Part shown: piece by piece, positions 8,315-15,243 of the stretch
Numbering within the stretch: the first letter of the stretch is position 1
Layout of the letters: every line of letters begins with the position of its first letter
Source of the DNA: Gudongella oleilytica
Lineage (GTDB): Bacteria > Bacillota > Clostridia > Tissierellales > Tissierellaceae
Direction: 5' to 3'
DNA: 64,000 nucleotides
Assembly: GCF_004101785.1 (NCBI RefSeq)
Contig: NZ_CP035130.1
Coordinates: 806,001-870,000, forward strand
Made by a program: the position numbers and the translations under genes
The notes under the pieces: model-generated
Databases searched by the model: none
What the model saw: the letters and a program-made list of their open reading frames with translations, nothing else
What the model was told of the DNA's origin: nothing

Positions 8315-8343
8315 ATAATAACAGAACACATGTTCGAAGTCAA
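8315..8343 (-). promoter_or_regulatory. SOS-controlled promoter of the Y-family polymerase
   Basis: Read on the minus strand: TTGACT, a 17-base spacer and TATTAT. The spacer contains GAACATGTGTTC (8324-8335), a perfect GAAC-N4-GTTC LexA box of the Bacillus/Clostridium type. LexA bound there would cover both hexamers. The repressor gene itself is outside the window. Confidence 0.88.
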
Positions 8344-8351
8344 TAAAAAGG

Positions 8352-8379
8352 TTGTATGCTCCGGGAAACGTGATAAAAT
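8352..8379 (+). promoter_or_regulatory. Promoter of the B12/radical-SAM-like gene
   Basis: TTGTAT (8352-8357), a 16-base spacer and TAAAAT (8374-8379) preceded by TGA, giving the nonamer TGATAAAAT. It is divergent from the SOS promoter and 16 bases from the LexA box. Confidence 0.5.
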
Positions 8380-8414
8380 GGGAATATAGAGAAAACGGGA
8401 AGGAGATGGGTCGT

Positions 8415-9560
8415 GTGAGGGTTCTTTTTGTAAGGCCGGGGATCGGAGCAGGAAAGAAGGGGGCAGAGGTCGTAAGACTTCAGGAACCCATCGAAATAGC
8501 TTTGCTTGCGGGACAAATACCTGCGTGCCTCAGGGACAGGGTGGAGCTTGGGATTTACGACTTTGCAGTTGAAAAGGGTGCATTCAAAAGAGGTCTTCAG
8601 GACTTCAGACCTGACCTGATAGTATTTTGGGTCGAAAGAGGACAGGAGGCGACTGCCTCTGAGCAGGCTCTTATTTCCAGAGAAACTTCGACAAGTGCAA
8701 TTATTGCAGCTGCTGGAGAGTCTGCAGCTCAGGCAGATCCATCAGTCTTTGACCTCATATATACAGGAAATCCGGTAAAGCAGCTGGAGGAGACCCTTAT
8801 GGGTATAGAAACGGAGAGAAGTCTTGATGAGATAAAAAACAAGCTTGGTGTAACAGACAAGGGATTCTCAGGCTCTGTCCTTAAGCCGATGGAGTCAAGA
8901 GCGATAAAGAAAGATGGCTATTATTTTCTGCAATATCCATCAGTAAGGGAGATACACTCTCAGCAGAGGGTAAACTTCAATGAGAACGGACTTATTGGAA
9001 AGGAAGTGTACGATCTCAGACCAATTGAGGAGATCGTCACAGATATAGATAATTGGGGATCAGCCGTATATCTTAAGGATCTGGATATTTTTCAAAGTAG
9101 GGAGAGGCTTGAAGGATTGATTTCAGCTCTTGAGGAAAGGGAGCTTAAGGGCACTTATATAGCTGCAGGAGTATGGGGGTTTTCAAAATGGGAGGAAGAA
9201 TTAAACAGGTTCAGAGATCTTGGTCTGAAAGTGATGGTTCTTAGATTCACGCTTCCCGGGGATCCTGAGACCTGGATAGCGATGGAGGAGGATGTTTCAT
9301 CTCTGAGGAAGAGAGGTATAGAGCCCGTCATCCTTATAAAGGATGAGTTGTCTGAGACGGATCAGGAGGCCCTTATATTCTGGCTTAAAAAACTGGGAGA
9401 GGGACTTGTGGTCCTTGAAGGTGAAGCCCTGGAAAAAAACAATGCCATAATCACGAAGCTTCCTTTGAGTCTTAAGATCTACTGGAGATGGGTTGGAGAA
9501 TTTGGATTCGCAGAGGCTACAAGAAGGCAGAGAGAATACAAGAAAGCTCTGCTCCCGTAA
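8415..9560 (+). CDS. Cobalamin-binding/radical-SAM-like protein lacking cluster cysteines
   Basis: About 381 residues with no confident family match. The N-terminus (VRVLFVRPGIG..., EPIEIALLAGQIP, VELGIYDFAVEKGAFKRG, DFRPDLIVFWV) follows the pattern of B12-binding domains at the front of radical SAM enzymes. The middle (DLRPIEEIVTDIDNW, AVYLKDLDIFQSRERLEGL, ...RFRDLGLKVMVLRFTLPGD) resembles the TIM barrel of such enzymes. But the CxxxCxxC motif is missing: the whole protein has only one cysteine (in IPACLRDR). It may be a degenerate, non-catalytic paralogue. AAGGAG nine bases before GTG 8415 supports this start; ATG 8406 is the alternative. A strong terminator overlaps the stop codon. Function unknown. 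Confidence 0.5.
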   Translation: MRVLFVRPGIGAGKKGAEVVRLQEPIEIALLAGQIPACLRDRVELGIYDFAVEKGAFKRGLQDFRPDLIVFWVERGQEATASEQALISRETSTSAIIAAAGESAAQADPSVFDLIYTGNPVKQLEETLMGIETERSLDEIKNKLGVTDKGFSGSVLKPMESRAIKKDGYYFLQYPSVREIHSQQRVNFNENGLIGKEVYDLRPIEEIVTDIDNWGSAVYLKDLDIFQSRERLEGLISALEERELKGTYIAAGVWGFSKWEEELNRFRDLGLKVMVLRFTLPGDPETWIAMEEDVSSLRKRGIEPVILIKDELSETDQEALIFWLKKLGEGLVVLEGEALEKNNAIITKLPLSLKIYWRWVGEFGFAEATRRQREYKKALLP

Positions 9561-9574
9561 ATTGGGAGCAGAGC
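9546..9574. terminator. Bidirectional terminator between convergent genes
   Basis: GCTCTGCTCCC and GGGAGCAGAGC form a perfect 11-bp stem with a seven-base loop. The plus-strand side is followed by a T-rich stretch; the minus-strand side by TTTCTT. It overlaps the end of the upstream gene. Confidence 0.85.
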
Positions 9575-9576
9575 GT

Positions 9577-9996
9577 CTATTCTTCTATTTTGATTGCATG
9601 CGTTATGTTTGAAGATTTCTTGAGCATTGCCGTTACACCGCAATATTTTTCCTGTGAAAGGAATACTGCTCTTTCAAGTCTGTCCATTGGAAGTCCCTTG
9701 CCCTTGAATATATAGGTCAGGTGTATATCCGTATAGATTTTAGGGTGATCCTCAGAGCTTTCAGCCTCCACCTCGATATGAATATCATCTGGGAAAACAT
9801 TCATTTTATTGAGGATCATTTTGACGTCAATCCCAGTGCAGCCTATAAGTCCCGCCAGAAGCATTGTTTTAGGTCTCGGTCCAAGATCGTTTCCTCCAGT
9901 TTCAATATCTGCATCAGTTATGAAGTGATGCCCGTTTATATCCATCTCCCAGCCCATATTTCCAACGATATTTGCCTTTAATTTGGTTTTTGCCAA
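9577..9996 (-). CDS. OsmC family protein
   Basis: A 139-residue OsmC/Ohr-fold protein. Family members reduce organic hydroperoxides with two cysteines, and here both are present: LIGCTGIDV in the central helix and EKYCGVTAML near the C-terminus. GPRPKTMLLAGLIGC is the typical helix entry. The YhfA-type OsmC subfamily is closest by eye, and many of those have no proven peroxidase role. Translation starts at TTG (9996) with AAGGGG upstream; no ATG is available in frame. It is a single-gene unit between the terminator at 9546 and the ABC transporter operon, which ends 48 bases upstream of it on the same strand, so read-through from that operon is possible. Confidence 0.85.
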   Translation of the reverse strand: MAKTKLKANIVGNMGWEMDINGHHFITDADIETGGNDLGPRPKTMLLAGLIGCTGIDVKMILNKMNVFPDDIHIEVEAESSEDHPKIYTDIHLTYIFKGKGLPMDRLERAVFLSQEKYCGVTAMLKKSSNITHAIKIEE

Positions 9997-10044
9997 AACT
10001 CACATCCCCTTTCAATTCGATCAAGTGGATATTACCCAAAAATG

Positions 10045-10812
10045 TCAGGCTATAATCTTTTCATGGATCTTTGACTGGTAAATCGTAAGCAGCTCCTCCT
10101 CCGAAGTGTCGCAGCTTGGCTTGTCCAGAACGATTTTTCCTTTGTCCAGCATAACAACTCTCTGGGAATATTTAATCGCATCCCCAATGTGGTGGGATAC
10201 CATTATAGTTGTTATATGATATTTATCAAGAAGCTCCCGAGTCTTTTCCATTACGACCTGGGAGGTCTTTGGATCAAGAGCAGCAGTGTGCTCGTCAAGA
10301 AGCATGAGGTCAGGGTGCTTCATCGCTGCCATAACAAGTGAAAGGCTTTGTCTCTGGCCTCCGGAGAGGAATTTCACCTGAGTGTTCAGCTTATCCTCAA
10401 GACCAAGGCCAAGATCCTTTAGAAGGGACACGAAAATATCAAGCCGCTCACTTCGAATCAATCTTCTAAGGCCGAAGGGTTCGCCCTTTTTGCTTGCTAA
10501 TGAAAGGTTTTCGAGTATGGTAAGACTTGGCGCTACACCCATGGTTGGATTTTGGTGGACTTTTCCAATATGAAGTGCTCTTTCTTCCTCAGGCAGCGAA
10601 GCTATGTTGTATCCTTTCAGAAGTATTTCTCCATCATCAGCACGCAAGCTTCCGCTTATGAGGTTTAAAAGAGTGCTTTTTCCACATCCGTTTGCCCCAA
10701 TGACCGCAGTCAGGGATTTATCATCAATTGAGATATTGAAGCCCCTGAAAATCGGTATTTCAAATTCAGTATCTGTATTAAAACTCTTCCAAAGGTTTCT
10801 TATTTCCAGCAA
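10045..10812 (-). CDS. ABC transporter ATP-binding protein (TrpZ-type)
   Basis: A 255-residue ATPase of the importer. GANGCGKSTLLN is the Walker A motif, LSGGQRQSLSL the ABC signature and LMLLDEHTAALDP the Walker B region with the catalytic glutamate replaced in the usual place by E-H; the switch histidine is in VSHH. It begins at TTG 10812 with GGGGAGG eight bases away, and overlaps the permease gene by 35 bases. This ATPase type accompanies BPD_transp_2 permeases and ABC_sub_bind lipoproteins, the TrpXYZ arrangement predicted for tryptophan (or a related compound) uptake in Firmicutes. The tryptophan-type T-box in front of the operon agrees with that. Confidence 0.85.
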   Translation of the reverse strand: MLEIRNLWKSFNTDTEFEIPIFRGFNISIDDKSLTAVIGANGCGKSTLLNLISGSLRADDGEILLKGYNIASLPEEERALHIGKVHQNPTMGVAPSLTILENLSLASKKGEPFGLRRLIRSERLDIFVSLLKDLGLGLEDKLNTQVKFLSGGQRQSLSLVMAAMKHPDLMLLDEHTAALDPKTSQVVMEKTRELLDKYHITTIMVSHHIGDAIKYSQRVVMLDKGKIVLDKPSCDTSEEELLTIYQSKIHEKIIA

Positions 10813-11677
10813 TTGTCTTACCTCCCCGCTTTTTTAGACTATTAATCACCGGTGACGAAAAATTGTTATAAGATATAAATGCTATTACTATTATTGCACT
10901 TATTGCTTTCAGGTCAGTGGGACTTAAGCCCATATCTATAGCTACGCCCCCTATAAGCTTGTAGGTCATTGCCCCGATAATTGCTCTAAGGGTAAGACTC
11001 ATCTTTCCTGAGCTCTTTCCCAAAGTTTCTCCGATAATGATCGATGCCAATGCCACTACGATTATTGAGCTTCCCATGGTTATATCCGCAAAGCCCTGGT
11101 ACTGGGCCATCATGGCACCACTTGTTGCAACGAGGCCGTTTGAAAGCATAAAGCCAAGGATCTTGTATTTATTGCTGTTTTCTCCGAGGGACCGAACCAA
11201 AGATTCGTTATCCCCGGTAGCGATGAGAAGGTAGCCTGTTTCAGTCTTGAGGAACCAGTCAAGAACGAGCTTTACCAATATGATAGCTCCAATAAGGACC
11301 AGCAGTCTGTAGCCTTCGGGATATATCGTACCTGAGCTAAAGAGCGGTATATTGGCCTTGCCATTCAGCCGCAGGTTGAAGGAGTATAGCATCGTCATGG
11401 TAAGTATCCCTGAAAGAAGAGGTCTGATCTTGAGCTTAACGAAAAGCAAGGCTGTAACAAGACCTGCTCCTGCTCCAAAGGCAAATGCCAAAAGAGTTGA
11501 CATTAAGGGATTTGCTCCTCCCATAACAAACCGTGCAAATACGAAGGCACCAAGGGGGAAGGTGCCTTCCACTGACAGATCAGCAATATCGAGTACTTTA
11601 TAGGTGAGGACCACTCCCATTGCAAGGACTGAGAAAATCAGTCCCTGCTCGAGAGAGGTCAGTATAAGTTCGTTCAT
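10778..11677 (-). CDS. ABC transporter permease (TrpY-type)
   Basis: A 299-residue integral membrane protein with eight or nine hydrophobic helices, in the branched-chain-amino-acid/ribose permease superfamily (BPD_transp_2). The N-terminus LEQGLIFSVLAMGVVLTYKVL and the segment VLDIADLSVEGTFPLGAF are typical of the permeases paired with ABC_sub_bind lipoproteins. A good ribosome site (AGGAGG) precedes ATG 11677. It lies 21 bases after the substrate-binding gene and overlaps the ATPase gene, so the three are one operon. Its substrate is taken from the leader RNA and gene order, not from the permease sequence itself. Confidence 0.85.
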   Translation of the reverse strand: MNELILTSLEQGLIFSVLAMGVVLTYKVLDIADLSVEGTFPLGAFVFARFVMGGANPLMSTLLAFAFGAGAGLVTALLFVKLKIRPLLSGILTMTMLYSFNLRLNGKANIPLFSSGTIYPEGYRLLVLIGAIILVKLVLDWFLKTETGYLLIATGDNESLVRSLGENSNKYKILGFMLSNGLVATSGAMMAQYQGFADITMGSSIIVVALASIIIGETLGKSSGKMSLTLRAIIGAMTYKLIGGVAIDMGLSPTDLKAISAIIVIAFISYNNFSSPVINSLKKRGGKTIAGNKKPLEEF

Positions 11678-11698
11678 TTTCTGCCTCCTGGATTGTTG

Positions 11699-12673
11699 TT
11701 ATTGTCCTACTTCTTCTGCACCTTCGAAAACCTCGTTTGAGGGATCTACACCTAAAGCTTCCATAGTAGATTTATTGAATACTGAGGTTGTGCCTTTAGA
11801 TTTTTCTGCCGGGATTTCTGAGGGTGACTTGCCGTCTATGAGTATGGCCTTAGCCATTGCCGCAGTCTGTCTGCCCAACTCAAAGTAGCTAACACCGTCA
11901 GTTACCAACAACCCACCCTCAACGAAGGAGCCTTCAGCACCTACAGAGATTATTCCATTGGAGTTAAGCTTTTCGGCAACAACAGCCATGGATGAAGCAA
12001 CCATATTATCGGTGATCGCATAGAAGCCGTCGATATCCTTGACGAGTGAATCCATTGCCTGAGGTATGTCGTTTATATTTGCTATCCCCATTTCAACGAT
12101 CTCCAGACCTAACTCACCTGCAAACTCCTTTGCTCTTGCGACCTGGATCTCAGAATTGCTCTCGCTGGTGTTAAAGAGGATCCCGATCTTTTTTATAGAG
12201 GGATCAAGCTTCTTGAACATAGAAAGCTGTTCCTTCATGGGAGTTGCATCGCTTGTTCCAGTGACGTTTCCACCGGGACTTTCCATTGATGAAATTAGTC
12301 CTGAAGCTACGGGATCTGTTACTGCGCTGAATAATACAGGGATTTCTGAGGTTGCCTGCTTGGAACTTTGAGCAGCAGGTGTAGCTATTGCATAGATCAG
12401 ATCTACCTTATCGGATACAAATTTTTGTGCTATGGAAAGTGAAGTAGGTATATCACCCTGAGCATTTTGGTATACGATTTCTGCCTCTACTCCCAGTTCC
12501 TCCAACCCTTGGATAAAACCTTCCCTTGCGTCATCAAGAGCTGGGTGCTCAACAAGCTGGTTGATCCCAATTACAATCTTTTCTTCCTCCGATGCTCCTC
12601 CTGCTGTACATCCTCCCATCATTGCCACCAAAGTAATAATTGCGATTGCCTTCAAAAAACCTCTTTTTCTCAT
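11699..12673 (-). CDS. ABC transporter substrate-binding lipoprotein (TrpX-type)
   Basis: A 324-residue lipoprotein. The signal peptide MRKRGFLKAIAIITLVAMM ends at the lipobox GGC, with the mature protein lipidated at the cysteine. KIVIGINQLVEHPALDDAREG and VLFSAVTDPVASGL are characteristic of the ABC_sub_bind family (PF04392-like), which includes TrpX. AGGAGG six bases before ATG 12673 sets the start; the frame opens 16 codons earlier inside the leader terminator and is not used. The preceding T-box leader predicts expression when charged tRNA-Trp is low. Ligand could be tryptophan, indole-like compounds or another aromatic molecule. Confidence 0.85.
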   Translation of the reverse strand: MRKRGFLKAIAIITLVAMMGGCTAGGASEEEKIVIGINQLVEHPALDDAREGFIQGLEELGVEAEIVYQNAQGDIPTSLSIAQKFVSDKVDLIYAIATPAAQSSKQATSEIPVLFSAVTDPVASGLISSMESPGGNVTGTSDATPMKEQLSMFKKLDPSIKKIGILFNTSESNSEIQVARAKEFAGELGLEIVEMGIANINDIPQAMDSLVKDIDGFYAITDNMVASSMAVVAEKLNSNGIISVGAEGSFVEGGLLVTDGVSYFELGRQTAAMAKAILIDGKSPSEIPAEKSKGTTSVFNKSTMEALGVDPSNEVFEGAEEVGQ

Positions 12674-12699
12674 TTTTGCTCCTCCTTTTTTAAGTAAAT

Positions 12700-12976
12700 A
12701 AAAAAAATCCTTCGTTCCCATGAATCATTTAAATTCATAGGGACGAAAGATTTAATCTCACGCGGTACCACCCATATTACGGCAAAGCCGTCTCTCATTC
12801 GGATCCAACAATCCTGTCCCTTTTAACGGCGGGCCTCCGGATCTGCCTACTCGAAATCTTTTGGCAAATCTGCTTGGGAGTGTATATCGTATCCAGCTAT
12901 TGTCAGTTTCCACCCTTCCTGACTCTCTATAAATATGCACAGATGCGCTTCTCTCCTTCAACGCTTTTATGTATTA
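12700..12976 (-). promoter_or_regulatory. T-box leader, probable tryptophan specificity
   Basis: On the minus strand the leader contains the conserved T-box GGGTGGTACCGCG (12761-12773). A stem I with distal loop GGGTGG closed by GTCAG/CTGAC lies at about 12903-12931. The candidate specifier is TGG followed by A (12893-12895) in the 3' side of the specifier loop, giving Trp. The terminator (about 12700-12752) pairs TTTCGTCCC...ATGAAT with ATTCAT...GGGAACGAA and ends in eight T. Uncharged tRNA should pair with the T-box and favour the antiterminator. The specifier assignment rests on position and gene context; a neighbouring triplet is possible. Confidence 0.9.
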
Positions 12977-12982
12977 AATATA

Positions 12983-13011
12983 ATGATAGTTCCTGTGATG
13001 GGTATTGTCAA
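12983..13011 (-). promoter_or_regulatory. Promoter of the T-box/TrpXYZ operon
   Basis: Minus strand: TTGACA (13006-13011), a 17-base spacer and TATCAT (12983-12988). The transcript would start near 12976, at the beginning of the T-box leader. Confidence 0.75.
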
Positions 13012-13057
13012 TACTTTTTTCAAAATTATTTTTATAAGGGAAATATTCTGCTTTATG

Positions 13058-13066
13058 TGATAAAAT
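13058..13066 (+). promoter_or_regulatory. Candidate extended -10 promoter for HD-hydrolase gene
   Basis: TGATAAAAT, the same nonamer as before the genes at 1117 and 8415, lies 33 bases before the start codon. No convincing -35 is visible. Confidence 0.45.
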
Positions 13067-13098
13067 AGCATTAGTAAAGAATACAGGGAGATGATCCG

Positions 13099-13689
13099 GT
13101 GAATGAACGTTTAATAAAGGACATAGAATTCATAGTTGAACTGGACAGGATGAAGACCATATTGCGGCAAACAAGTCTAATAGGAGAGGACAAAAGAGAG
13201 GACGATGCACAGCACTCGTGGCACATAGCCGTAATGACGATGGTGCTTTCTGAGTATTCAAATGAGGAATTTGACGTCAACAGAGCAATCAAGATGCTTT
13301 TGATCCATGACCTTGTAGAGCTTTATGCAGGAGATACCTTCTGCTACGATGCAGCAGCCAACCTGGACAAGAGAGATAGGGAGCTGCAGGCAGCAGACAG
13401 GATATTCGGTATGCTGGGCGAAGAAAAGGGCGGTTTTTTCAGGTCGCTCTGGGATGAATTCGAAGAGATGGAAACTCCGGAGGCAAGGTTTGCAGCTTCT
13501 ATGGACAGGCTTCAGCCTATGCTGAACAACTACTATAATGGCGGGGGAACCTGGAGAAAGTTCGGAGTAGCTCAGGAGGATGTATTCAAAAGAATAAGCC
13601 CCTTGAAAGGGACTTCAGATCAGCTTTGGCAATTCGTTGAGAACATGCTTGAGGATGCCTATAATAGAGGACTTATAACAAAAAGGTAA
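13099..13689 (+). CDS. HD domain hydrolase (YfbR/HDDC2-like 5'-nucleotidase family)
   Basis: A 196-residue metal-dependent phosphohydrolase. The metal ligands are seen in DAQHSWHIAV (first His), LLIHDLVELYAGD (HD pair) and SMDRLQPM (distal Asp), the order of the YfbR/HDDC2 group, which dephosphorylates deoxyribonucleoside monophosphates. Start is GTG 13099 with GGGAG eight bases upstream; the ATG four bases later is out of frame. The YbaK gene follows after 14 bases, so the two are likely co-transcribed and end at the terminator at 14170. Substrate range cannot be told from sequence. Confidence 0.82.
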   Translation: MNERLIKDIEFIVELDRMKTILRQTSLIGEDKREDDAQHSWHIAVMTMVLSEYSNEEFDVNRAIKMLLIHDLVELYAGDTFCYDAAANLDKRDRELQAADRIFGMLGEEKGGFFRSLWDEFEEMETPEARFAASMDRLQPMLNNYYNGGGTWRKFGVAQEDVFKRISPLKGTSDQLWQFVENMLEDAYNRGLITKR

Positions 13690-13703
13690 AGCGGGGTGTA
13701 GCA

Positions 13704-14162
13704 ATGACTGTTGAAAGCGTAAGGAAGTACATTGACGAGAAGAATCTTGATATCGAGATTTTGCATATGAAGACCAGTACAGCTACTGTAGAGCTGGCAG
13801 CCGAGTCTCTTGGCGTGGAGCCTGGAAGAATAGCAAAGTCAATGGCTATAAGACTAAAGGATAGGGATATAATACTTGTTGTAAAGGGAGATGTTCGCCT
13901 TGACAACAGGAAGTTCAAGGATCACTTCAGGGAGAAACCAAGGTTTATCGATGGAGATGAGATGCTCGAGGCTACAGGACATCCTGTGGGAGGCGTATGC
14001 CCCTTTGGGCTGTCGAAACCTATGGATATATATCTTGATCAGTCACTTAAGGTGTATGACTATGTATTCCCTGCCGCAGGGGGACCAAATACATGTCTCA
14101 GGATAGACGTTGACCTTTTAGAAAAGGTCACCTGTGGTCAGTGGGTAGATGTATGCAAGTAA
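13704..14162 (+). CDS. YbaK/EbsC family aminoacyl-tRNA deacylase
   Basis: A 152-residue trans-editing domain. Members remove mischarged amino acids from tRNA, classically Cys from tRNA-Pro. The central SMAIRLKDRDIILVVKGD with its conserved lysine, and GHPVGGVCPFG near residue 90-100, are the family hallmarks. The N-terminus VESVRKYIDEKNLDIEIL is also typical. GCGGGGTG upstream gives the ribosome site. The single-domain form without ProRS is normal. Exact tRNA/amino-acid specificity (YbaK, ProX-like or other) is not resolved. Confidence 0.85.
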   Translation: MTVESVRKYIDEKNLDIEILHMKTSTATVELAAESLGVEPGRIAKSMAIRLKDRDIILVVKGDVRLDNRKFKDHFREKPRFIDGDEMLEATGHPVGGVCPFGLSKPMDIYLDQSLKVYDYVFPAAGGPNTCLRIDVDLLEKVTCGQWVDVCK

Positions 14163-14169
14163 TGGGATC

Positions 14170-14198
14170 ATCACCAGCAAAAAAGCTGGTGATTTTTT
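14170..14198 (+). terminator. Rho-independent terminator after YbaK gene
   Basis: ATCACCAGC, six-A loop, GCTGGTGAT: a perfect nine-bp stem followed by six T. Confidence 0.9.
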
Positions 14199-14207
14199 GA
14201 TGGAAGC

Positions 14208-14237
14208 TTAACAAATCTTGAAAAATACTGCTATAAT
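14208..14237 (+). promoter_or_regulatory. Promoter of the FMN-binding/flavodoxin unit
   Basis: TTAACA (14208-14213), an 18-base spacer ending TGC, and TATAAT (14232-14237): an extended -10 promoter 36 bases before the start codon. Confidence 0.65.
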
Positions 14238-14273
14238 ATACGTGGCACCACTTTAAAGCAGGTGCTAAATCCA

Positions 14274-14684
14274 ATGGAAATAGAAGTGGAAATGTTGAAA
14301 AAGATATTTAAGATCATAGGGATCATAGTATTAGTTCTTATCCTTCTTTTTTCAGGTATATTCATATACCTCAGCAAAAACCTGGACGAGCTGGTCGAGT
14401 CAAGAATTCAGGAAATAGACCCCAGTGAGCTGAAGGATGGTACATATGTCGGGGAGTATTAAGTGCCTCCTGTTTCTGCCACTGTTGAAGTAATAATTGA
14501 AGGTGGAAGGATAGAGGATATACGTCTGCTTGATCATGGAAACGGAATGGAACAACCGGCAGAGGCGATTATAGAGGACGTGGTTGAGGACCAAAGCTTA
14601 GATGTTGATAGTGTTTCAGGCGCAACCTACAGCAGCAGAGTCATTCTTAAGGCGATAGAAGCCACTTTGATAGAGGCAAGATAG
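14274..14684 (+). pseudogene. Membrane-anchored FMN-binding domain protein, interrupted by in-frame TAA
   Basis: The frame would encode about 136 residues: a basic N-terminus, one transmembrane helix (IIGIIVLVLILLFSGIFIYL), then an FMN-binding domain ending in DSVSGATYSSRVILKA, where SGAT is the covalent flavin attachment motif. Codon 63 is TAA (14460-14462) within GTYVGEY-stop-VPPVSATVEV, in place of what is usually a lysine or similar residue; a single base change from AAA or CAA explains it, and there is no frameshift. GTG immediately after the stop, with GGGGAG six bases before it, could restart translation, giving a separate 66-74-residue halves pair. Mutation, sequencing error and programmed splitting are all open. 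The flavodoxin gene follows after ten bases. Confidence 0.75.
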
Positions 14685-14694
14685 GAGGGGAAAA

Positions 14695-15171
14695 ATGAAA
14701 ATAGGGATCGTAGTACATTCATTTTCAGGGAATACTATGTCCGTCGCGGAAAGACTTGCACAAAGCTTATCTGAAAAGGGCTATGAAGCCGACATTTTGA
14801 GGCTCCAGGTAACCGGAGGAGAGAACAGAAATCAGCGGGACATAGGTAAGATAGCCCTTCAGCTGATACCTGACATGAAAGGCTTCGACAACCTGATCGT
14901 AGCTGGTCCGGTAAGGGGATTTCAGGCATCGCCAGTCATCAGGAAATTTTTCGACGAAGTCAATGATATCGAGGGTAAAAACGTGGCAATGTTCGTGACA
15001 CACGCTTTTCCCTACAGCTTTTTTGGAGGGAAGAGCGCAATTGGGCAAATGGAAAGGATGTGTCGTGAAAAGGGAGCAAAAGTAGGATTTACAGGCATAA
15101 TAGACTGGGGCAGCGGGAAAAGAGAAAAGCAGATAGAGACTCTGGTTAAAAATATAACTGACCTGATGTAA
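14695..15171 (+). CDS. Flavodoxin family protein
   Basis: A 158-residue flavodoxin-fold protein. HSFSGNTMSVAERL at residues 8-21 is the phosphate-binding loop for FMN, and IVAGPVRGFQASPVI and FVTHAFPYSFFGG correspond to the loops that cover the isoalloxazine ring. It belongs to the MIOX/NAD(P)H-oxidoreductase-like flavodoxin group rather than classical electron-carrier flavodoxins, judged by loop sequences. A strong ribosome site (AGGAGGGG) precedes ATG 14695. Its pairing with an FMN-binding membrane domain suggests a small flavin electron relay at the membrane, an inference from adjacency. Confidence 0.8.
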   Translation: MKIGIVVHSFSGNTMSVAERLAQSLSEKGYEADILRLQVTGGENRNQRDIGKIALQLIPDMKGFDNLIVAGPVRGFQASPVIRKFFDEVNDIEGKNVAMFVTHAFPYSFFGGKSAIGQMERMCREKGAKVGFTGIIDWGSGKREKQIETLVKNITDLM

Positions 15172-15243
15172 CCCGATTGACATATTTAAGCCCGTATATT
15201 GGGGTAAAAATGTTGCAAATCAGTAAAAGGAAGTGGTCAAGCA

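Noticed and set aside
12758-12961. 67-codon minus-strand ORF upstream of the TrpX-type gene
   Set aside because: It lies wholly in the T-box leader; sequence is explained by the conserved RNA structure.
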